NCBI RefSeq assembly: GCF_000006565.2
Contig: NC_031477.1
Span: 760,669 to 824,668 of the forward strand
DNA length: 64,000 nucleotides
Reading direction: 5' to 3'
From: Toxoplasma gondii ME49
Lineage: Eukaryota > Apicomplexa > Conoidasida > Eucoccidiorida > Sarcocystidae
A program made the position numbers and the translations under genes. The notes beneath the pieces were generated by a model. It was not told where the DNA came from. It searched no databases and saw only the letters and a list, made by a program, of their open reading frames with translations. Of the stretch, positions 22,968 through 35,363 are shown piece by piece. Position 1 is the first letter of the stretch. Every line of letters starts with the position of its first letter.

Positions 22968-23939
22968 CTGTATGTATGAATAAAATATGTATACATGCCT
23001 AAATGAGGATTTCTGACCGCTTGCTGTCTTTCTGAAGAGGAGACAGTTGCTGCGAGTCGACACTGCAACCCCTTGCCCACGAATTGTCTGTGCCTGCGAC
23101 TTTTCCTTTCTTCCTTTTTCTCTGCAGTTTTTCTCCGTGTGTTGTCTCTCCACGTCGTCTCTCGTTCTCCTGTCTTCTTCTCCGTCCCTTCTTTCTTCTT
23201 CGTTTCAATTCCAGGGGGTTGTCTCGTTATTCTTCCTGTCTTTGCAGCTCTTCTTTCTCCTTTTTTCTCCTTCTTCGTCGTTTCCCTCCTGCCTTCTGAA
23301 AGAAAGAACGGACTCTCGAGCGACTCTGCGCATCGGCGTCCGCTGCTTCGCGCAAGTCGCGGGATGAGAGAGAGACAGACGGAGACAGAGGGAGACAGAG
23401 AGAGACAGAGAGAAGGTATTTCGGCGTTCTTTCGTTTTTCGAGAGGGAGAAACGAAGTGGGGGACCAAGAACATGTTGAAGAGAGAAGCAGAAAGGTATG
23501 TTTCTTTCAGAAAGAGGAGGCCGAGGCGACTAGAAAACTGAAAGACGACGAGAGAAGTCGCGGCTCTCCAGTCGGACAGCTCATCTCTTGTGGGCGCTCT
23601 CTGCCTGCGGGTCCATGTACATCCAGCTGACTCTCGAGAGAAAACGGAGAAAAAGCGTCCGCGTTTTCCCTCTTCTCGTTTCTCCTTCTCTTCCTCTCTC
23701 TAAGACAGTCCGTCATTTGGCTTCTTCACCGAGTTTCTTCTCTCTCCTTCCTCCCTTCTTCTCTCCCTCTGTGTGCTGTGTCCTCGGCTGTCTCGCCACC
23801 CTGCTTTTCGCCTTTTCCTTCGTCGCTTCCTCCCTCCATTCGTCCGTCTTTCTCCCTCCCTGTTCTTTGTCTGCGCGTCTGTCTCCTTCTCCGCTTTCGC
23901 TGTCCTTTTCGACCGTGCAACCTCTGCCTTTTTTCGAAG

Positions 23940-25625
23940 ATGGGCAGCGAGGCACTGTGCGTGGAGGGTAGCGTTCTCGCTGCCGCAGCTCCTCCTTTTT
24001 TAGCAGTTCACTTCCACCGCACACATCAGCCAGCTTCCTCGCGACGTCGGCCGTCTTCTCTCTCTTCTTCAGCCACCCTGGCGGAGCTTTTTCGCGACTC
24101 GTCTTCCCTCTCTTCTCTCTCTCCTTCTCTCTCTTCTTCTCCGAGTCTCCACGGCCTCCCGCAGCCCGCGTCTTTCTCTGCTTCGTCGCCTTTCCTCTCC
24201 TTGGTCTCCCGACTGTCCTCTTCGTTCTCCTCTTCCTCCGAGGAAGTCTTTCTCTGTCCAGAAGCTGTCTTCCTCCGCATCTACTGTCTCCTCACGAACC
24301 TCGAAGTCACCTTCCTGCCTTCCCTCTATCCTTCTTCTCGCGCTCTCGGCACTCTCCCTGCCGCCTTCTACAACGACGGCGTCTTGCGGGGTCGATCTCT
24401 CCAGTTTCTCCTGCAAGAAGAACGAGACCTGGACGCGCTCCTCGCGTCTTCTCTCCAGTCTTCTTCCCGCTCTTCTTCTCGTACGTCTGCTGCTTCCGCC
24501 TCTCCGGCTTCTCCCGCTTGCTCCCAGTCTTCGTTTTCGCTGTTGAAGGCGGACTCCGAGGCCTTGGCTGCATGCATCGAGACTAAATTGTCGGAGGTTC
24601 TGGACTTCACACTCTGGTGCTATGAGCCGTGCTACTCGTGCTTCACCGCTCGGGTGTACAGACACTCGCTGCCGGGTGTCTACGCACCTTTCTTCCTGCT
24701 TCAGCGTCGGCGGCAGGTCGCTGCCCGCCTCCGGGGCGTCGACTCTGTACACATTTTACGGAGTTTTCTGGAAATTCTCGAACGCCTGCGCAGCCTCGAA
24801 CGGGAGAGAGGCTCTCAGTCTCCCGCCGCGCGTTTCCTTCTCGCTGACAACCCCACGAAAGCCGACGTAAAGCTCTACGCGTACCTCTCCGTCCTCTTCC
24901 AGATCCCCTCCGAATATACGCCGTGGCACTCCGCGGGAGCCTCGCCGGAGCACAAGAAGGGAGAACGAACACCTGGAGAAACTCCGCTTTCAGCTGCTTC
25001 GCTTCGGGCAGCAAAGGAGGAAGCCAGACGAGCTTCAGGTTGTTCTTCCTCTCCGGTGGACGGGGACGTCAGCGCAGGACCGGGCGGATGCGAGAAGAAA
25101 GGAGAGCTGTCCTCCTCTTCGGGATCGAACTCGGAGGGGAAAGAGAAAGAAGAGAAAGAAGAGAAAGAAAAGAGCGCGAACTTTTTCTCTCGTGCGACTC
25201 TCTCCACAGGCAGCTCTCGGTCAAAGTTCTTTCGAACAAAGCAACACAAACAAGATCTCCTTTCGCGTCTGGAGTCTCTCCTTCCTGTCGCCCAGAACTA
25301 TCTACGCATGTTCGATCTCTTCCTCGCCGAAACGACTTCCAAACTCAAACTCTCTTCTTCCTCTTCGTCTTCCTCTTTTTCTTCGTCTTCTTCTTCGTCG
25401 GCTTCTGGGGTGAAGAAGGTGGAGGCTTCTGCTGGCGCAGGAGTGGCGGCAACTGTGTCTCCGTTCTCTTTGCCTGCGAAAAAAGTTCTCGTCTGTCTCG
25501 AATCTGAGGAAGGAGGCGAGAAGTGCACAGTCCCCGACGGCGAAGAAGAGAAACCGTGGAAAGACGCGTCCACGCTTCTCGCGGGTATAGCGACAGTTGG
25601 CCTCCTTTCGCTGTGTTTGAGGTGA
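23940..25625 (+). CDS. Metaxin/SAM37-like mitochondrial outer-membrane protein
   Basis: Single-exon model, 561 aa, from ATG 23940 (context TTTTCGAAGATGGGC). The open frame extends 54 codons upstream, but only through CT-rich UTR-like sequence. The layout matches metaxins, GST-fold subunits of the sorting and assembly machinery that inserts beta-barrel proteins into the outer membrane. There is a thioredoxin-like half with AVFLRIYCLLTNLEVTFLP and LGTLPAAFYNDGVLRG, then a helical half with LRSFLEILERLRSLE and the characteristic FLLADNPTKADVKLYAYLS (about residues 298-316), and a C-terminal hydrophobic tail anchor (LLAGIATVGLLSLCL). Ser-rich insertions lie near residues 50-100 and 160-195; a Lys/Glu-rich acidic stretch and a poly-Ser run lie nearer the C-terminus. 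A more general GST-C protein is the alternative, but the tail anchor favours metaxin. Localization is inferred. Confidence 0.75.
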   Translation: MGSEALCVEGSVLAAAAPPFLAVHFHRTHQPASSRRRPSSLSSSATLAELFRDSSSLSSLSPSLSSSPSLHGLPQPASFSASSPFLSLVSRLSSSFSSSSEEVFLCPEAVFLRIYCLLTNLEVTFLPSLYPSSRALGTLPAAFYNDGVLRGRSLQFLLQEERDLDALLASSLQSSSRSSSRTSAASASPASPACSQSSFSLLKADSEALAACIETKLSEVLDFTLWCYEPCYSCFTARVYRHSLPGVYAPFFLLQRRRQVAARLRGVDSVHILRSFLEILERLRSLERERGSQSPAARFLLADNPTKADVKLYAYLSVLFQIPSEYTPWHSAGASPEHKKGERTPGETPLSAASLRAAKEEARRASGCSSSPVDGDVSAGPGGCEKKGELSSSSGSNSEGKEKEEKEEKEKSANFFSRATLSTGSSRSKFFRTKQHKQDLLSRLESLLPVAQNYLRMFDLFLAETTSKLKLSSSSSSSSFSSSSSSSASGVKKVEASAGAGVAATVSPFSLPAKKVLVCLESEEGGEKCTVPDGEEEKPWKDASTLLAGIATVGLLSLCLR

Positions 25626-27990
25626 AGAAGCGAGGCATTCGGTGGATTCCTGTGTTTGCTGTGTAACGGTTTCAGGAGCTGTTGACTCTGGATTTCAACG
25701 AAAGGAGGGGGAAGCGGAAGGGGAGCAGAAGGACGATCAAAGCTGCTATCTACCTTCTGGACCGTGCAGGTGTTGAATGCAGTTTGTGGGATGTCTTTGT
25801 CGTTTTTCTGAATGTTCACTGCCACAACTCGTCGTATCCCTGGCATTTGACAGAGACGTACATCTCCACCATCTAAAGTTTTTGTTGACTCTTTTGCTCT
25901 CCCGCCAGATATTCTGTTCCCTCTCTTCTCTTGGCATTGTGTCCTCTTTCTCTCTTCTCTTTGTCTTCTCTGTCGAGCAGGAGATAAGCGAGACAACTAA
26001 TACCTTGGGACAGTAGAAAACGAAATGGAGGAGGAAGCAGCAAACAATCAAACAGAGAAAGGGGGAAGCACAAGAGAGAAGAGAACATAAACACCAAGAA
26101 GCACAGAGAAGACAAGAGGACAACATGAAGAACGAACAGAGCAAGAGAACACAAAGAGGTCACACAGAGACAAGGATCCGGAAAAAATATTTCTCAAAGC
26201 GGACAAGCAGGTAAAGAGCTTCAGAAACACAGATGAGCCTTCAGACAAGTTTTTTCTCTTTTCTTCGTTATTTCCGTGAAAATGAAAGCACGAAGTCGTC
26301 AGTCCGATCCGCGGCATTGATGTTTTTCTCAGCACAAAAACGAGGTGTGACAGCGAGAAGAGACACTTCGTTTCGGCGACAAAGTGGAAGACGTTTCAGC
26401 TCGAATAATTCTTGCTGCGTATACTTGGAAACCGTTCTCCCTTCTTTTCAACCGGTAGATGATTCTTGGGGTGCAGAACATGCTGCATGTGAGAAACCAG
26501 GGAGAAGAGCAAACGAAGAGAACTTGAAACTTGGTGACAGACGAGAGCAGAAAGCTCTTCACAAAAGAATGAACAGAGGAAGTTGAAAAAACACGAGAAA
26601 AAAAGAAGCCGCGCGGTGGAAGGCGACATTCTCTCCTTGGATGGATCACCCGCTGCAAATCCGTGGTTCCAGAGCGTTCACAGGCCATAAAACGGTGAAA
26701 AACGAAGGAGCTTGATGCGCATAAACATTCACTCTTATCTGTCGGTATACACACAAAAAGTCCATCTGCACAAAAAGACGTTAGGGCCATGTATACATAT
26801 ATATATATATATATATATGTACATAACCTGTATATGTATGTATTGCTACGTGTATGTATATATATATATATTCTTACGTATATATATTTATATATATTTA
26901 TATATATATATATATATATATGTGTGTACACACAAGAGAGTAGCGAGCGTTAACGTCGTTTAGACATGTTGACTGGAAATCGCCCAGGTGTCCTTGCACC
27001 TTTTTTTGCGTCTTTTCGATCACGTCTGATGGCTCTGAGAAGGGGAGAGAGAGTTTACTTTTTTTCGCTTCTACGGTCCTCTTCACTTTCGTACACAGCA
27101 GGAGAGACTTAGCCGAGGGGCTTCTCTTCCTTTCGCTTTTTCACCCTCTCTGCAGTCTCCTCGGACGCCGGAAAAAGAGTCACTCTTGACATCCACGAGG
27201 ACACCCTCCCCGGCATCCGTTTCTTTCTTCCCTTTCGCTTCTCCTCCACATCTTTCTCTGTCTCTCTGATTTTTTTCCTCTGCTTCTTTTTTTCTGCTTC
27301 TTTTTCTCTGTTTGTTTCGCCTCTGTCTCCTCTCCGGCTGTCTGGGCGGTTCGTTTCCTGCGTTTCTTTTCTTGCTTTCGCGCCTTTCGACTTCTTCTTG
27401 ACAGGGTTGCCTTCCTCGTTGTCTAGTGGAGGAATCGCCAGGAAACTTGGTTGTCTTTTTCTCGAGAAACGCCGCATATCCCTCTTCTCCCGCCGCCTCG
27501 CCCAGGTGTCTGGGCATGCGTTTCAGCAGTGTCACCTCCTCTCCGCGCCGTCCGAAGTGCGACGAAGCCGGGACTGGTGGGTCGCCAGAGAACCTTTTTC
27601 CTCCTTTTCCCCCGTTTCCTCCGTTCTTCTTCGTTTTAAACTGCAGGAAGTTTCTCCTCGCCTTCGACCGCGTCCGGGGACTGAGGTCTGCTGTCCACGC
27701 AAGACTTCCTCTTCTCCTTTTTCGCGCCGCCAGACGAGGTCTTCCCGACTTTTCGTCTGCACGCTTCTCCGCATCGCCGCATCTCCGCATCTCCCCATCT
27801 CCGTCTTCTTCCGTTTTTGACCGTCTCCGCTCTTTCTCAGACCTCGCTCGAACGCCGCGATTCTCGCCTCTTATTTTCCCGCCTCGTCTCCGGCCGTTCC
27901 ACGCACCTTCCTCGGCCGTTGCCTCGCGTTCCTCGGGTGTACAGACACCTGAGCGCTCTGCGTTGTCGCAGCATTTCTCTGAGCCGCAAC
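25626..27990. other. Intergenic DNA between the metaxin-like gene and RPT2
   Basis: It holds the 3' UTR of one gene and the promoter and 5' UTR of the next. CT-rich on + just before RPT2 (27,100-27,990), which produces long antisense Arg/Lys-rich frames that I do not accept. A TA microsatellite lies at 26,791-26,931. Confidence 0.5.
26791..26931. repeat. TA-rich microsatellite
   Basis: Alternating TATATA, TATGTA and TATTTATA units in the RPT2 upstream region. Confidence 0.85.
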
Positions 27991-30900
27991 ATGGGGAATG
28001 CGCAGCCTCGCGGCGGAGGCTTCCCAGGAGGCTCTGAAGGTACAACGCAGAGCTCCTCCGCTGTGTCTCCCTCTTCTTGGCAGTTGGATCTCCATGTAAA
28101 ACGCCCTGTGCTGCCGCATGCACAAAGACACACAGCTGTAAAACGACATTCTCTTGTCAATGCAGATGTGCTCTGACACCGCTCGATGCGGCTTTCTCTG
28201 AAAAACCGTGGACGTCTGTCGCTGTCTCCGCGTACACGATGATGTCGACGCGTACAGAGATACCTGGCGACCTATGCGATGGGTCGACCCTGTCCAACTG
28301 GAAGAACTTCCTTACAAGCTGGTTGTAGTCGTAGTGAACCTTCCACACCCAGATAACTCACTCTCGCTCGATATATATATATATATATATGTATATATAT
28401 GTATGTGTGTATGTATATATATATATATGTATGTATATATATATATATATATGTATGTGTACATATATATGTATATATGTGTACATTGATATGTATTTAT
28501 CTAGGTGTGTCTGTGCATGTTCGCTCACTGAGGAAGAGGGTGATGATCGGTTGTCGTGTACAAGAAGACACAATTCTACGCAGAGCAGAAAGTCTTTGTC
28601 CTCTCTCGACGCCAGTTCGTTCTGCATGCGTAGGAGGGATGGCGAGGAGAGAGTAGGTTCTAGGTCGAACAAAGAAGACGTCGAGGCTGCGAGAGACAGA
28701 AGAGAGCGCTCAAGCTCGACGAAGGCAAAGAGATGCATGCGTCGTGCTTGCTCTGACAGGTTTTCCGCCGGAGGTCTGTCGCTGTTTTTTCAGATGACAA
28801 GAAGAAGGAGAGAAAGAGACTTGAAGCTGCGCCTCCAACGCACATTGGAAAAAGAAAGAAGAAAGGGAAAGGCCCCGTCGGTCACAGCAGACTTCCTACT
28901 GGTTCGTCTCTTCATCTCTGTCTCTCTGCTCACCTCTGTTCTCGCAGCACTCTTCTCTTGTTCTAACCTCCTTTCGCCCTCCATCTATCTTCTTCTCTCC
29001 TTTTCTCTCTTCTCTCCTTTTCTCTCTTCTCTCCTTTTCTCTCTTCTCTCCTTTTCTCTCTTCTCTCCTTTTCTCTCTTCTCTCCTTTTCTCTCTTCTCT
29101 CCCTTTTTCCCGTTTGTTCTGCTTCGTCGTCATCAGTCCTCGTTTCTCCGCCTCTGCTCGAGTTTCCGCTCGTCTGCTGTTCCACGTTCTTCTCCCCTCA
29201 GTCCGTCGCTCTGCTGTGCGTTCGCGAGGCAGACAAAGAGTCCGTGGACCTTTTTGAGAGACTCGATAGTGGTATTCTCCTCACTGGACTTTTCTTTTCT
29301 GTGCTGTGCATGCAGTGACTCCCATCACCAAGTGTCGCCTGCGTCTGCTCCGACTCGAGCGCATAAAAGACTACCTTCTTCTGGAGGAAGAGGTCAGTTT
29401 CTCGAGCTTTTAGAACCTTTTCCCTCTCTCGTTTCCTCTTTGCCGCCGCAAGCGTCCTCGTTTTTGTGTTTCTTTCAGCGTTTTCGCGAGGCGTCACTGG
29501 GCGAAGGAGAGGCACATCGCCAGGGGGACTTTCTGTCTCCTTTCTTCGCCGTAGGCATCAGCGTTTTCTTGTCCTCCGTTTTCCTCCTCGCTTCGACCTC
29601 GTTGCTCGCCGATCCGCATGTCTCTCTTTTCGTCTGCAGTATATTCTCAACCAGGAGCAGCGGAAGCCGGCGGAGGAGAAGAACGAAGTGAGCGAGGAAG
29701 CAAGCGGAAACGCGTGGAAAAGAAAAGAAACCTCCAGAAAACAGGAAGCAGAGAGCGGCATCGAATGGGAGGTAACGAGAACGCTAGATAAACCACGACA
29801 CAAAAAAAGAGAGAGACAAGAAGCTCCCAGAGAGAGAGAGGAGGAGTTTCGGGGCTTTCCTCGTGAGAGTGTGTGCCTGAAGGCGGCGCAACGCATGCAG
29901 TTTTCTTTTTTCAGGAAGATGTGAATCGCGTGGACGAGCTCCGTGGATCACCACTAAGCGTAGGGAATCTCGAGGAAATCATCGATGAACAGCATGCAAT
30001 CGTTTCTTCCTCCATCGGTCCCGAGTACTACGTCAACATCCTCTCTTTCGTCGACAAAGACCTGCTCGAGCCTGGATGCAGTGTCCTTCTTCACAACAAA
30101 GTAAACAGAAGGTCAAAAGTCGATGGAGAAGAACAGAGACAGACAGAGACAGAGAGACAGAGACAGATGAAGACGCTCACGTGGAGTGAGAGAGGTGATC
30201 AGAGATTTTGAGATAGGAAATAGGAAGGTAGAAGGAGACTGACAGAGGTCGTTTTGAACAGAGATTTTGAGGCAGATAGGAAGAGAGAACTGGAGGGACA
30301 GAGATAGAGGTGTGAGGAGATAGAGAGACGTTGGTAGAGCGAGGTCGGAAGCTGGAGACAGGTAGCGAGTGCTGTCGAGGCAGAGACCGAGAGAGGGCGA
30401 GGCAACGGAAGATTGAAAAGCCGCAACTCGCGAGGAACAGCGACGAGTGGAAGACACCTGCGATGTTCCGGGGGGTGGTGATACTGTGTTTGGTTCCTCT
30501 TTTCTGTTTCCTTTCGTCTGCGTCTTTTAGACGAGCAGCATTGTCGGAATTTTGAACGACGAGGTGGACCCTCTCATCTCGGTCATGAAAGTGGAGAAGG
30601 CACCGCTTGAGACGTATGCAGACATCGGCGGACTGGAGAAGCAGATTCAGGTGAGGAAACCTTGTGGCTCACGAATCGGAGGGAAGGAGAGGTTCTTCGC
30701 AGAACAACACCCGGAACTCGCCGCTTCGTCGAAGCAGGGTGCTCCAAATGGACGCGTAGACCGCTGCGTCTCCTGAAGAAACGTCACCAACAACCCCAGA
30801 GCCGAGAAACAGGCGAGTTTGGCGCTGTCGGTGGCGACGAGCCTGCAGCCATGCGCCCAGCTCGCTTCTTCTCCGCAGCTTGCCTCCGGGAATTCGCCTT

Positions 30901-33410
30901 CTCTCCTTCGCTTCTGCGCCCCTGATGCCTGGCGAGGTGTCAAAATTTGGCCTTTGCGCGTGCGTTTCGGCTTGCTGTTTCCTCTCGCAGGAGGTGAAGG
31001 AGGCCGTGGAATTTCCTCTCACGCATCCGGAGTTCTTCGACGACATCGGTATCAGCCCTCCGAAGGGTGTCATCCTCTACGGACCCCCCGGGACAGGTAC
31101 TTCGCGTCTCTTCATTTTCGCTCGCAGAGCTCACGTTGCTCCAGTTGCTCGTCTCGCGCGTTCACACCCTCTCTCTTCTCTTCTGTTTTCCTCTCTCTTC
31201 TCTTCTGTTTTCCTCTCTCTTTTCTCTCTTCTCTTCTGTTCTCTCGCTTCTCTTCTGTTCTCTCTCTTCTCTCTCTTCTCTGCTTCACCGTTTTTTCTTC
31301 TCGTCGTTTCTGTCTTCAGAGTCTCGGCTGTGTTGTGTTGTTCGGCTGTGCGCCTAGGAAAGACTCTGCTCGCGAAGGCCGTGGCGAACGAGACGTCGGC
31401 TACGTTCCTTCGCGTCGTCGGAAGTGAACTCATTCAAAAGTATTTGGGAGACGGCCCGAAGCTGGTCCGGGAAATGTTTAAACTCGCTCACGAGCACGCG
31501 CCGAGCATCGTCTTCATCGACGAAATCGATGCGGTTGGAACGAAAAGGTGAGAGCGTTTCCGCTGCTCGAAAGTAAATACGCTTCAAGGTTGTCCTGAAG
31601 ACCCAGTTGCGTTGTCTTCTCTACCCTCTCTCGTCATCGTCCATTCACTAAGTCCCCTCTGACTGCTGGTTCACGAGGCTCGGACACAATGATTCGAGCG
31701 CTTGTCCTCGGAGCTCTGTGTGCTGCTGGGTTCCTGTCGAAGTCTTTGTTCACCGAAATCCAGTTCGACTGTCCCATCAACAGGGCAGACAAGGCTACAC
31801 AGTAAAGCACTGAAACGTCGCGCATTTCGCGAACTGAATTCCAGAGTTCTCAGCGTCGAGGAAAACGCAGTTCTCAGAACGCTGTGTTCGCGACGCGTGA
31901 GTGCTCCTCGCTCCCTCAGTCGTCCTGAGAAGCCTTGCGGCCTCGCTTTGCACAAGGGAGAGAGAAGCGCACAGAGGAGGAGAGAACGAGAAGGGAGAAC
32001 AGACGAAAGGAGATGGAATACACAACGGAGAGAGAAAACTGGTACGGGGGGACGGCGAAAGGGAGCCCTGCAGCGTTTCTTCCTCTGGTCGCGCGGAGTG
32101 CCACAGGGGGCAGACGGGAGGCGTCGGATGCTGCAGACGTCTGAGGAGTTTTCTACGGGTGAGAATGCATGCGTTTCCACCGTTTTTTTATTTCCAGATA
32201 CGACGCCACGAGCGGAGGCGAGAAGGAAATCCAGCGAACGATGCTCGAGCTGCTGAACCAGCTCGACGGATTCGAGAGCAAAGGCGACGTCAAAGTGATC
32301 ATGGCGACGAACCGCATCGAGAGTCTAGACCCTGCGCTCATTCGGCCTGGACGCATTGATCGGAAAATTCAACTCCCCAATCCGGACGCGAAAACCAAGC
32401 GAAAAATCTTCCAGGTAAAACCAGAGGAGAAGAAAGAGACAGGAGAAAGAGAGGAAAGAAGAGGGGGAGAAGAAGCGTGAGAACGAGGGATCTGCGAAGA
32501 AGAGAGCCGCCAGTGTCTCTACGAGCAAGAAGAGCATTGGGAGAGCGAAGGACTGAGAAAACATGAAAGGAGTATCGACATGGAGGTCTCCAACCTGCGT
32601 CTTTTTATGTTTGTTTTTTTCAGATCCACACAGCGAAAATGACCATGGCCGACGACGTCGACCTCGAGGAATTTGTTATGGCGAAAGACGAACTGTCGGG
32701 TGCAGATATCAAGGTATTCATTTTCACGAAGCGAGGCGGGAACCAGCTGCATGCAAGAAAGTCTTGATTTCCTGTTTATACATGTGTGTATAGCTGTAAA
32801 AATAGACTCAGAGAGGTAGAAAGACAAAGAGACCAAGAAAGCAAGGTACATATGTCAACCAGCGAGGAGATTTGAGCAGAGAGAAAAGCGAACCTCCTAG
32901 GCAGACATTCTCTAGAGCTTTTCTTTGGATTCAACTTCTCGTTTTCACTGGGAACGCACGTCGATCCTGAGTCGCTTCCGGGGTACGCGAGGAGGAGCGG
33001 TGAGTTTCAGCGGAAGTCTGAATCTCCCAGCTGTTGGACTGCTCTCTCGGACCTTGAAGGTCTTCGTTCACGGTGAAAAGAAGAACGGCACTTGGATCGA
33101 TGAATGAACAAAGAGGCCTTCGGAGGTGCTCGAAATGTCTTCCTGGTGATCTGCATGCGTTTCATGCCGGCGTTGCACCTCGAATAGTTGGGTCACGTAT
33201 TTGGCGCGTTTCTGCAGGCAGAAAGGGAACTGTTTTGTTGTTTCTTGCATGCAATCGCGCGCCTCTGTCTTTCAGGCGACATGCACGGAGGCGGGGTTGC
33301 TGGCCTTGCGAGAGCGACGCATGAAAATCACCCAGGAAGATCTGCGGAAGGCGAAGGAGAAGGCGCTGTATCAGAAGAAAGGGAACATTCCAGAGAGTCT
33401 GTATTTGTGA
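27991..33410 (+). CDS. RPT2: 26S proteasome regulatory particle AAA-ATPase subunit Rpt2
   Basis: Eleven exons: 27991-28039, 28794-28901, 29316-29392, 29640-29687, 29915-30100, 30531-30650, 30991-31096, 31358-31547, 32198-32414, 32624-32713, 33276-33410. Every junction has GT..AG ends and keeps frame, giving 441 aa, the usual Rpt2 length. Rpt2 is one of six ATPases in the ring that unfolds ubiquitinated substrates and opens the 20S gate. The N-terminus [10 protein letters not shown] carries the Gly2 myristoylation context typical of Rpt2. An OB-like domain ([28 protein letters not shown]) follows. The AAA module has Walker A GPPGTGKT, split across exons 7 and 8, pore loop KYLGDGPK, Walker [12 protein letters not shown], and arginine fingers in [16 protein letters not shown]. 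The C-terminal LYL is the HbYX-type tail that docks into the 20S alpha ring. Introns carry CT repeats, a TA array and several TGCATGC words. Identification as Rpt2 rather than another Rpt rests on the N-terminus and tail. Confidence 0.98.
28368..28500. repeat. TA/TATG microsatellite in RPT2 intron 1
   Basis: TATATA followed by TATGTATA and TGTACATATA units inside the 754-base first intron. Confidence 0.85.
28992..29103. repeat. 17-bp CT-rich tandem repeat in RPT2 intron 2
   Basis: About six near-perfect copies of the unit TTCTCTCCTTTTCTCTC, all pyrimidine on the coding strand, about 210 bases before the next 3' splice site. Confidence 0.88.
31170..31290. repeat. CT-rich imperfect repeat in RPT2 intron 7
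   Basis: Repeated CTCTCTTCTCTTCTGTTTTCC-like units within the intron that splits the Walker A codons. Confidence 0.75.
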
Positions 33411-35363
33411 AGAGGCGGGAGAAAACAATGGTGTCTCCCCAGAGCGTCGAGACAGCTCGAAGAACGAAGCTGCCTCTTCAGCACCCTCCAGATCTGAGCC
33501 AGGAGCCCAACTCGATTTGTGGCCTCCCAAGAAGGACTGACATCTCGAGGCGAAGAAGAGACTGGAAAATGTCATGGCAGGCTTCAGAGGCACCTTCTGC
33601 TGAGAAGAAAGGCTGTGCGAGCGCTTTCGACCCGTCAGTTTTGAGGCGCCGCCGGTAGCGGACACCCTGTGGCTTCGGTTTCTCTGTGATAGAACTGTCG
33701 AAACGCTGCGAAGATAGAAATGACGAGGTCGCACTGCAAGAAGACAAGAGAGATTCTAAAGAAAAGGTTATTTGCCCGAAAACTTAGCGTCTGCGTGTCT
33801 GATTTTTTCGAGTTGAGTTGCCAGTGTGGACACGCATGATCGCGGAGTGGGGGCACTCAAAGCGAAACCGTTTATCGCCAACAGAGTGAACCGTTCAGAC
33901 CTTTTTTCTTGGCGCATGCAAGGAAAAAGACGTGAACTGCGTAGTCGCACTCGGCGATTCCCGCGGGTGAGGGAGTGGGAGTAGCGAATTCAGTCGAAAG
34001 CGAAGAGGCTTTCCAGAGCGCAGACGCGACAGATTTGCCGAAGGAAAAAAGTCACGAACGTGTCTGTTTGAGAGAAGAACCCGGGCCGGCACAGGTTCTC
34101 CGTGTATTTTTTAGGAAGGATCGTGTTGACAGCGACAAGAAAACCACACAAATGCTTGGGTCCACGGGAGCGCTGTCCCCCAGACACACGCAGAAATACG
34201 AGTGAAACTTACACTGCTTCCTGCGACAACTTTCGCAATTACGAGTGGAACGCTTCTCAGAAATCTTGCCCAAACCAGAGAGCTGCTCTGGTATGGTTCT
34301 TTGCTTGCTCAAGCATCTGACTGTCTCTCGCTGTTCATACGCGTCTTTGTTTACCGGTTAAAAGTCGGCTGTGCAGAGCTTCCTTGTCTGCATCTCACAG
34401 CTAAATTACATTCAGTATCCTAGAACTAAATGGGGTGACTCGACGCCGCAACGGGGCAGCCAGGATCGCGAAGAATGTGTGACATATGGAACGAGAAACA
34501 CAGCACCTGAGAGGAACTGCTTAAGTTCAGCTGCTGAGGATTTCAAACGGCGGACCGCACCCTCTGCACCGCAAGGCGTCATCTTCTTGCCTAGTCCTCT
34601 AGAGCGTGTCCTGCGTTGCTTTCTGGCACAACGTGAAAACGTGAGAAATCCTGGGGGAGAACGTGTGTGAAGGCTTGTACGCAGGAAACAATTCCTAAGA
34701 GCATGTCGTGTCGACTGTTCGGCGCATGAGCTGTCGAAGAAGGCTCCCGAATACCTGACCTCAGCACTCTGAAAATTCTCCACAGCACGCCATTTTAGGA
34801 AGCACAAGTGCTCCAGTGCGAGGCCCGTCTCGGAAAAGTGACTGGCCTTTCTGTACACGTGGCTCGGAGCTGGGCGTGAGGGGGTTGGGTTTTACTGTGT
34901 AGAGAAAGCGAGACTTGTCATAGTGCTGGGTGTCGGCCACTGGAGAAAGGTGGCAGGGCGTCTCCTGGCGTTTCTTGCGTGGCTGTGTTTTCGAGAGGTT
35001 TGATCATCTTCGACCGCGTGAACAGCGCAAAAGCTTCAGGTGCGCTCGAGAGTGTTTTCTGTCATTCTCAGTCTGTCGTTTTTCGACGCACACAGTCGCT
35101 CGGCGGAACAACAAGCGTAGCAGGGCGGTAACAAACTCTTCGGTCCCCCACGAAAACGGTGCGAGAGCACCGTGGCGCACCAATCCCCGGGGCCGTCTAC
35201 AAACAGTTTTTCCTGCTTCGGGACGTTCCATTGCAGTAGAGGGCGACGTTTCTTCGACGCGTCAAGGCGAAGTTGCCTGCAGTCTTTTGAAGAGCGTGAA
35301 GCATTTCCTCGGGCGTTTTCCCCTACTTTATATATACACGAAACCATTTGACTTGAGTTTCGT
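33411..35363. other. Convergent 3' region between RPT2 and the aquaporin-like gene
   Basis: Nearly 2 kb of presumed 3' UTR for two convergent genes. Short frames only; no domain, RNA gene or repeat array seen. Confidence 0.5.

Larger units (their letters stand above)
19752..23939. other. Long intergenic stretch between divergent PPM1G and metaxin-like genes
   Basis: About 4.2 kb that must hold both promoters and 5' UTRs. It has GA-rich DNA (19,860-20,760), TA microsatellites around 21,915-22,970 and CT-rich DNA up to 23,900. Long open frames in the purine-rich part encode only Arg/Glu/Lys-rich low-complexity sequence, and I do not support them as genes. Confidence 0.5.

Noticed and set aside
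27083..28123. 346-codon open frame on the minus strand
   Set aside because: Lys/Arg/Glu-rich translation of the CT-rich RPT2 leader; it overlaps RPT2 exon 1 and shows no domain.
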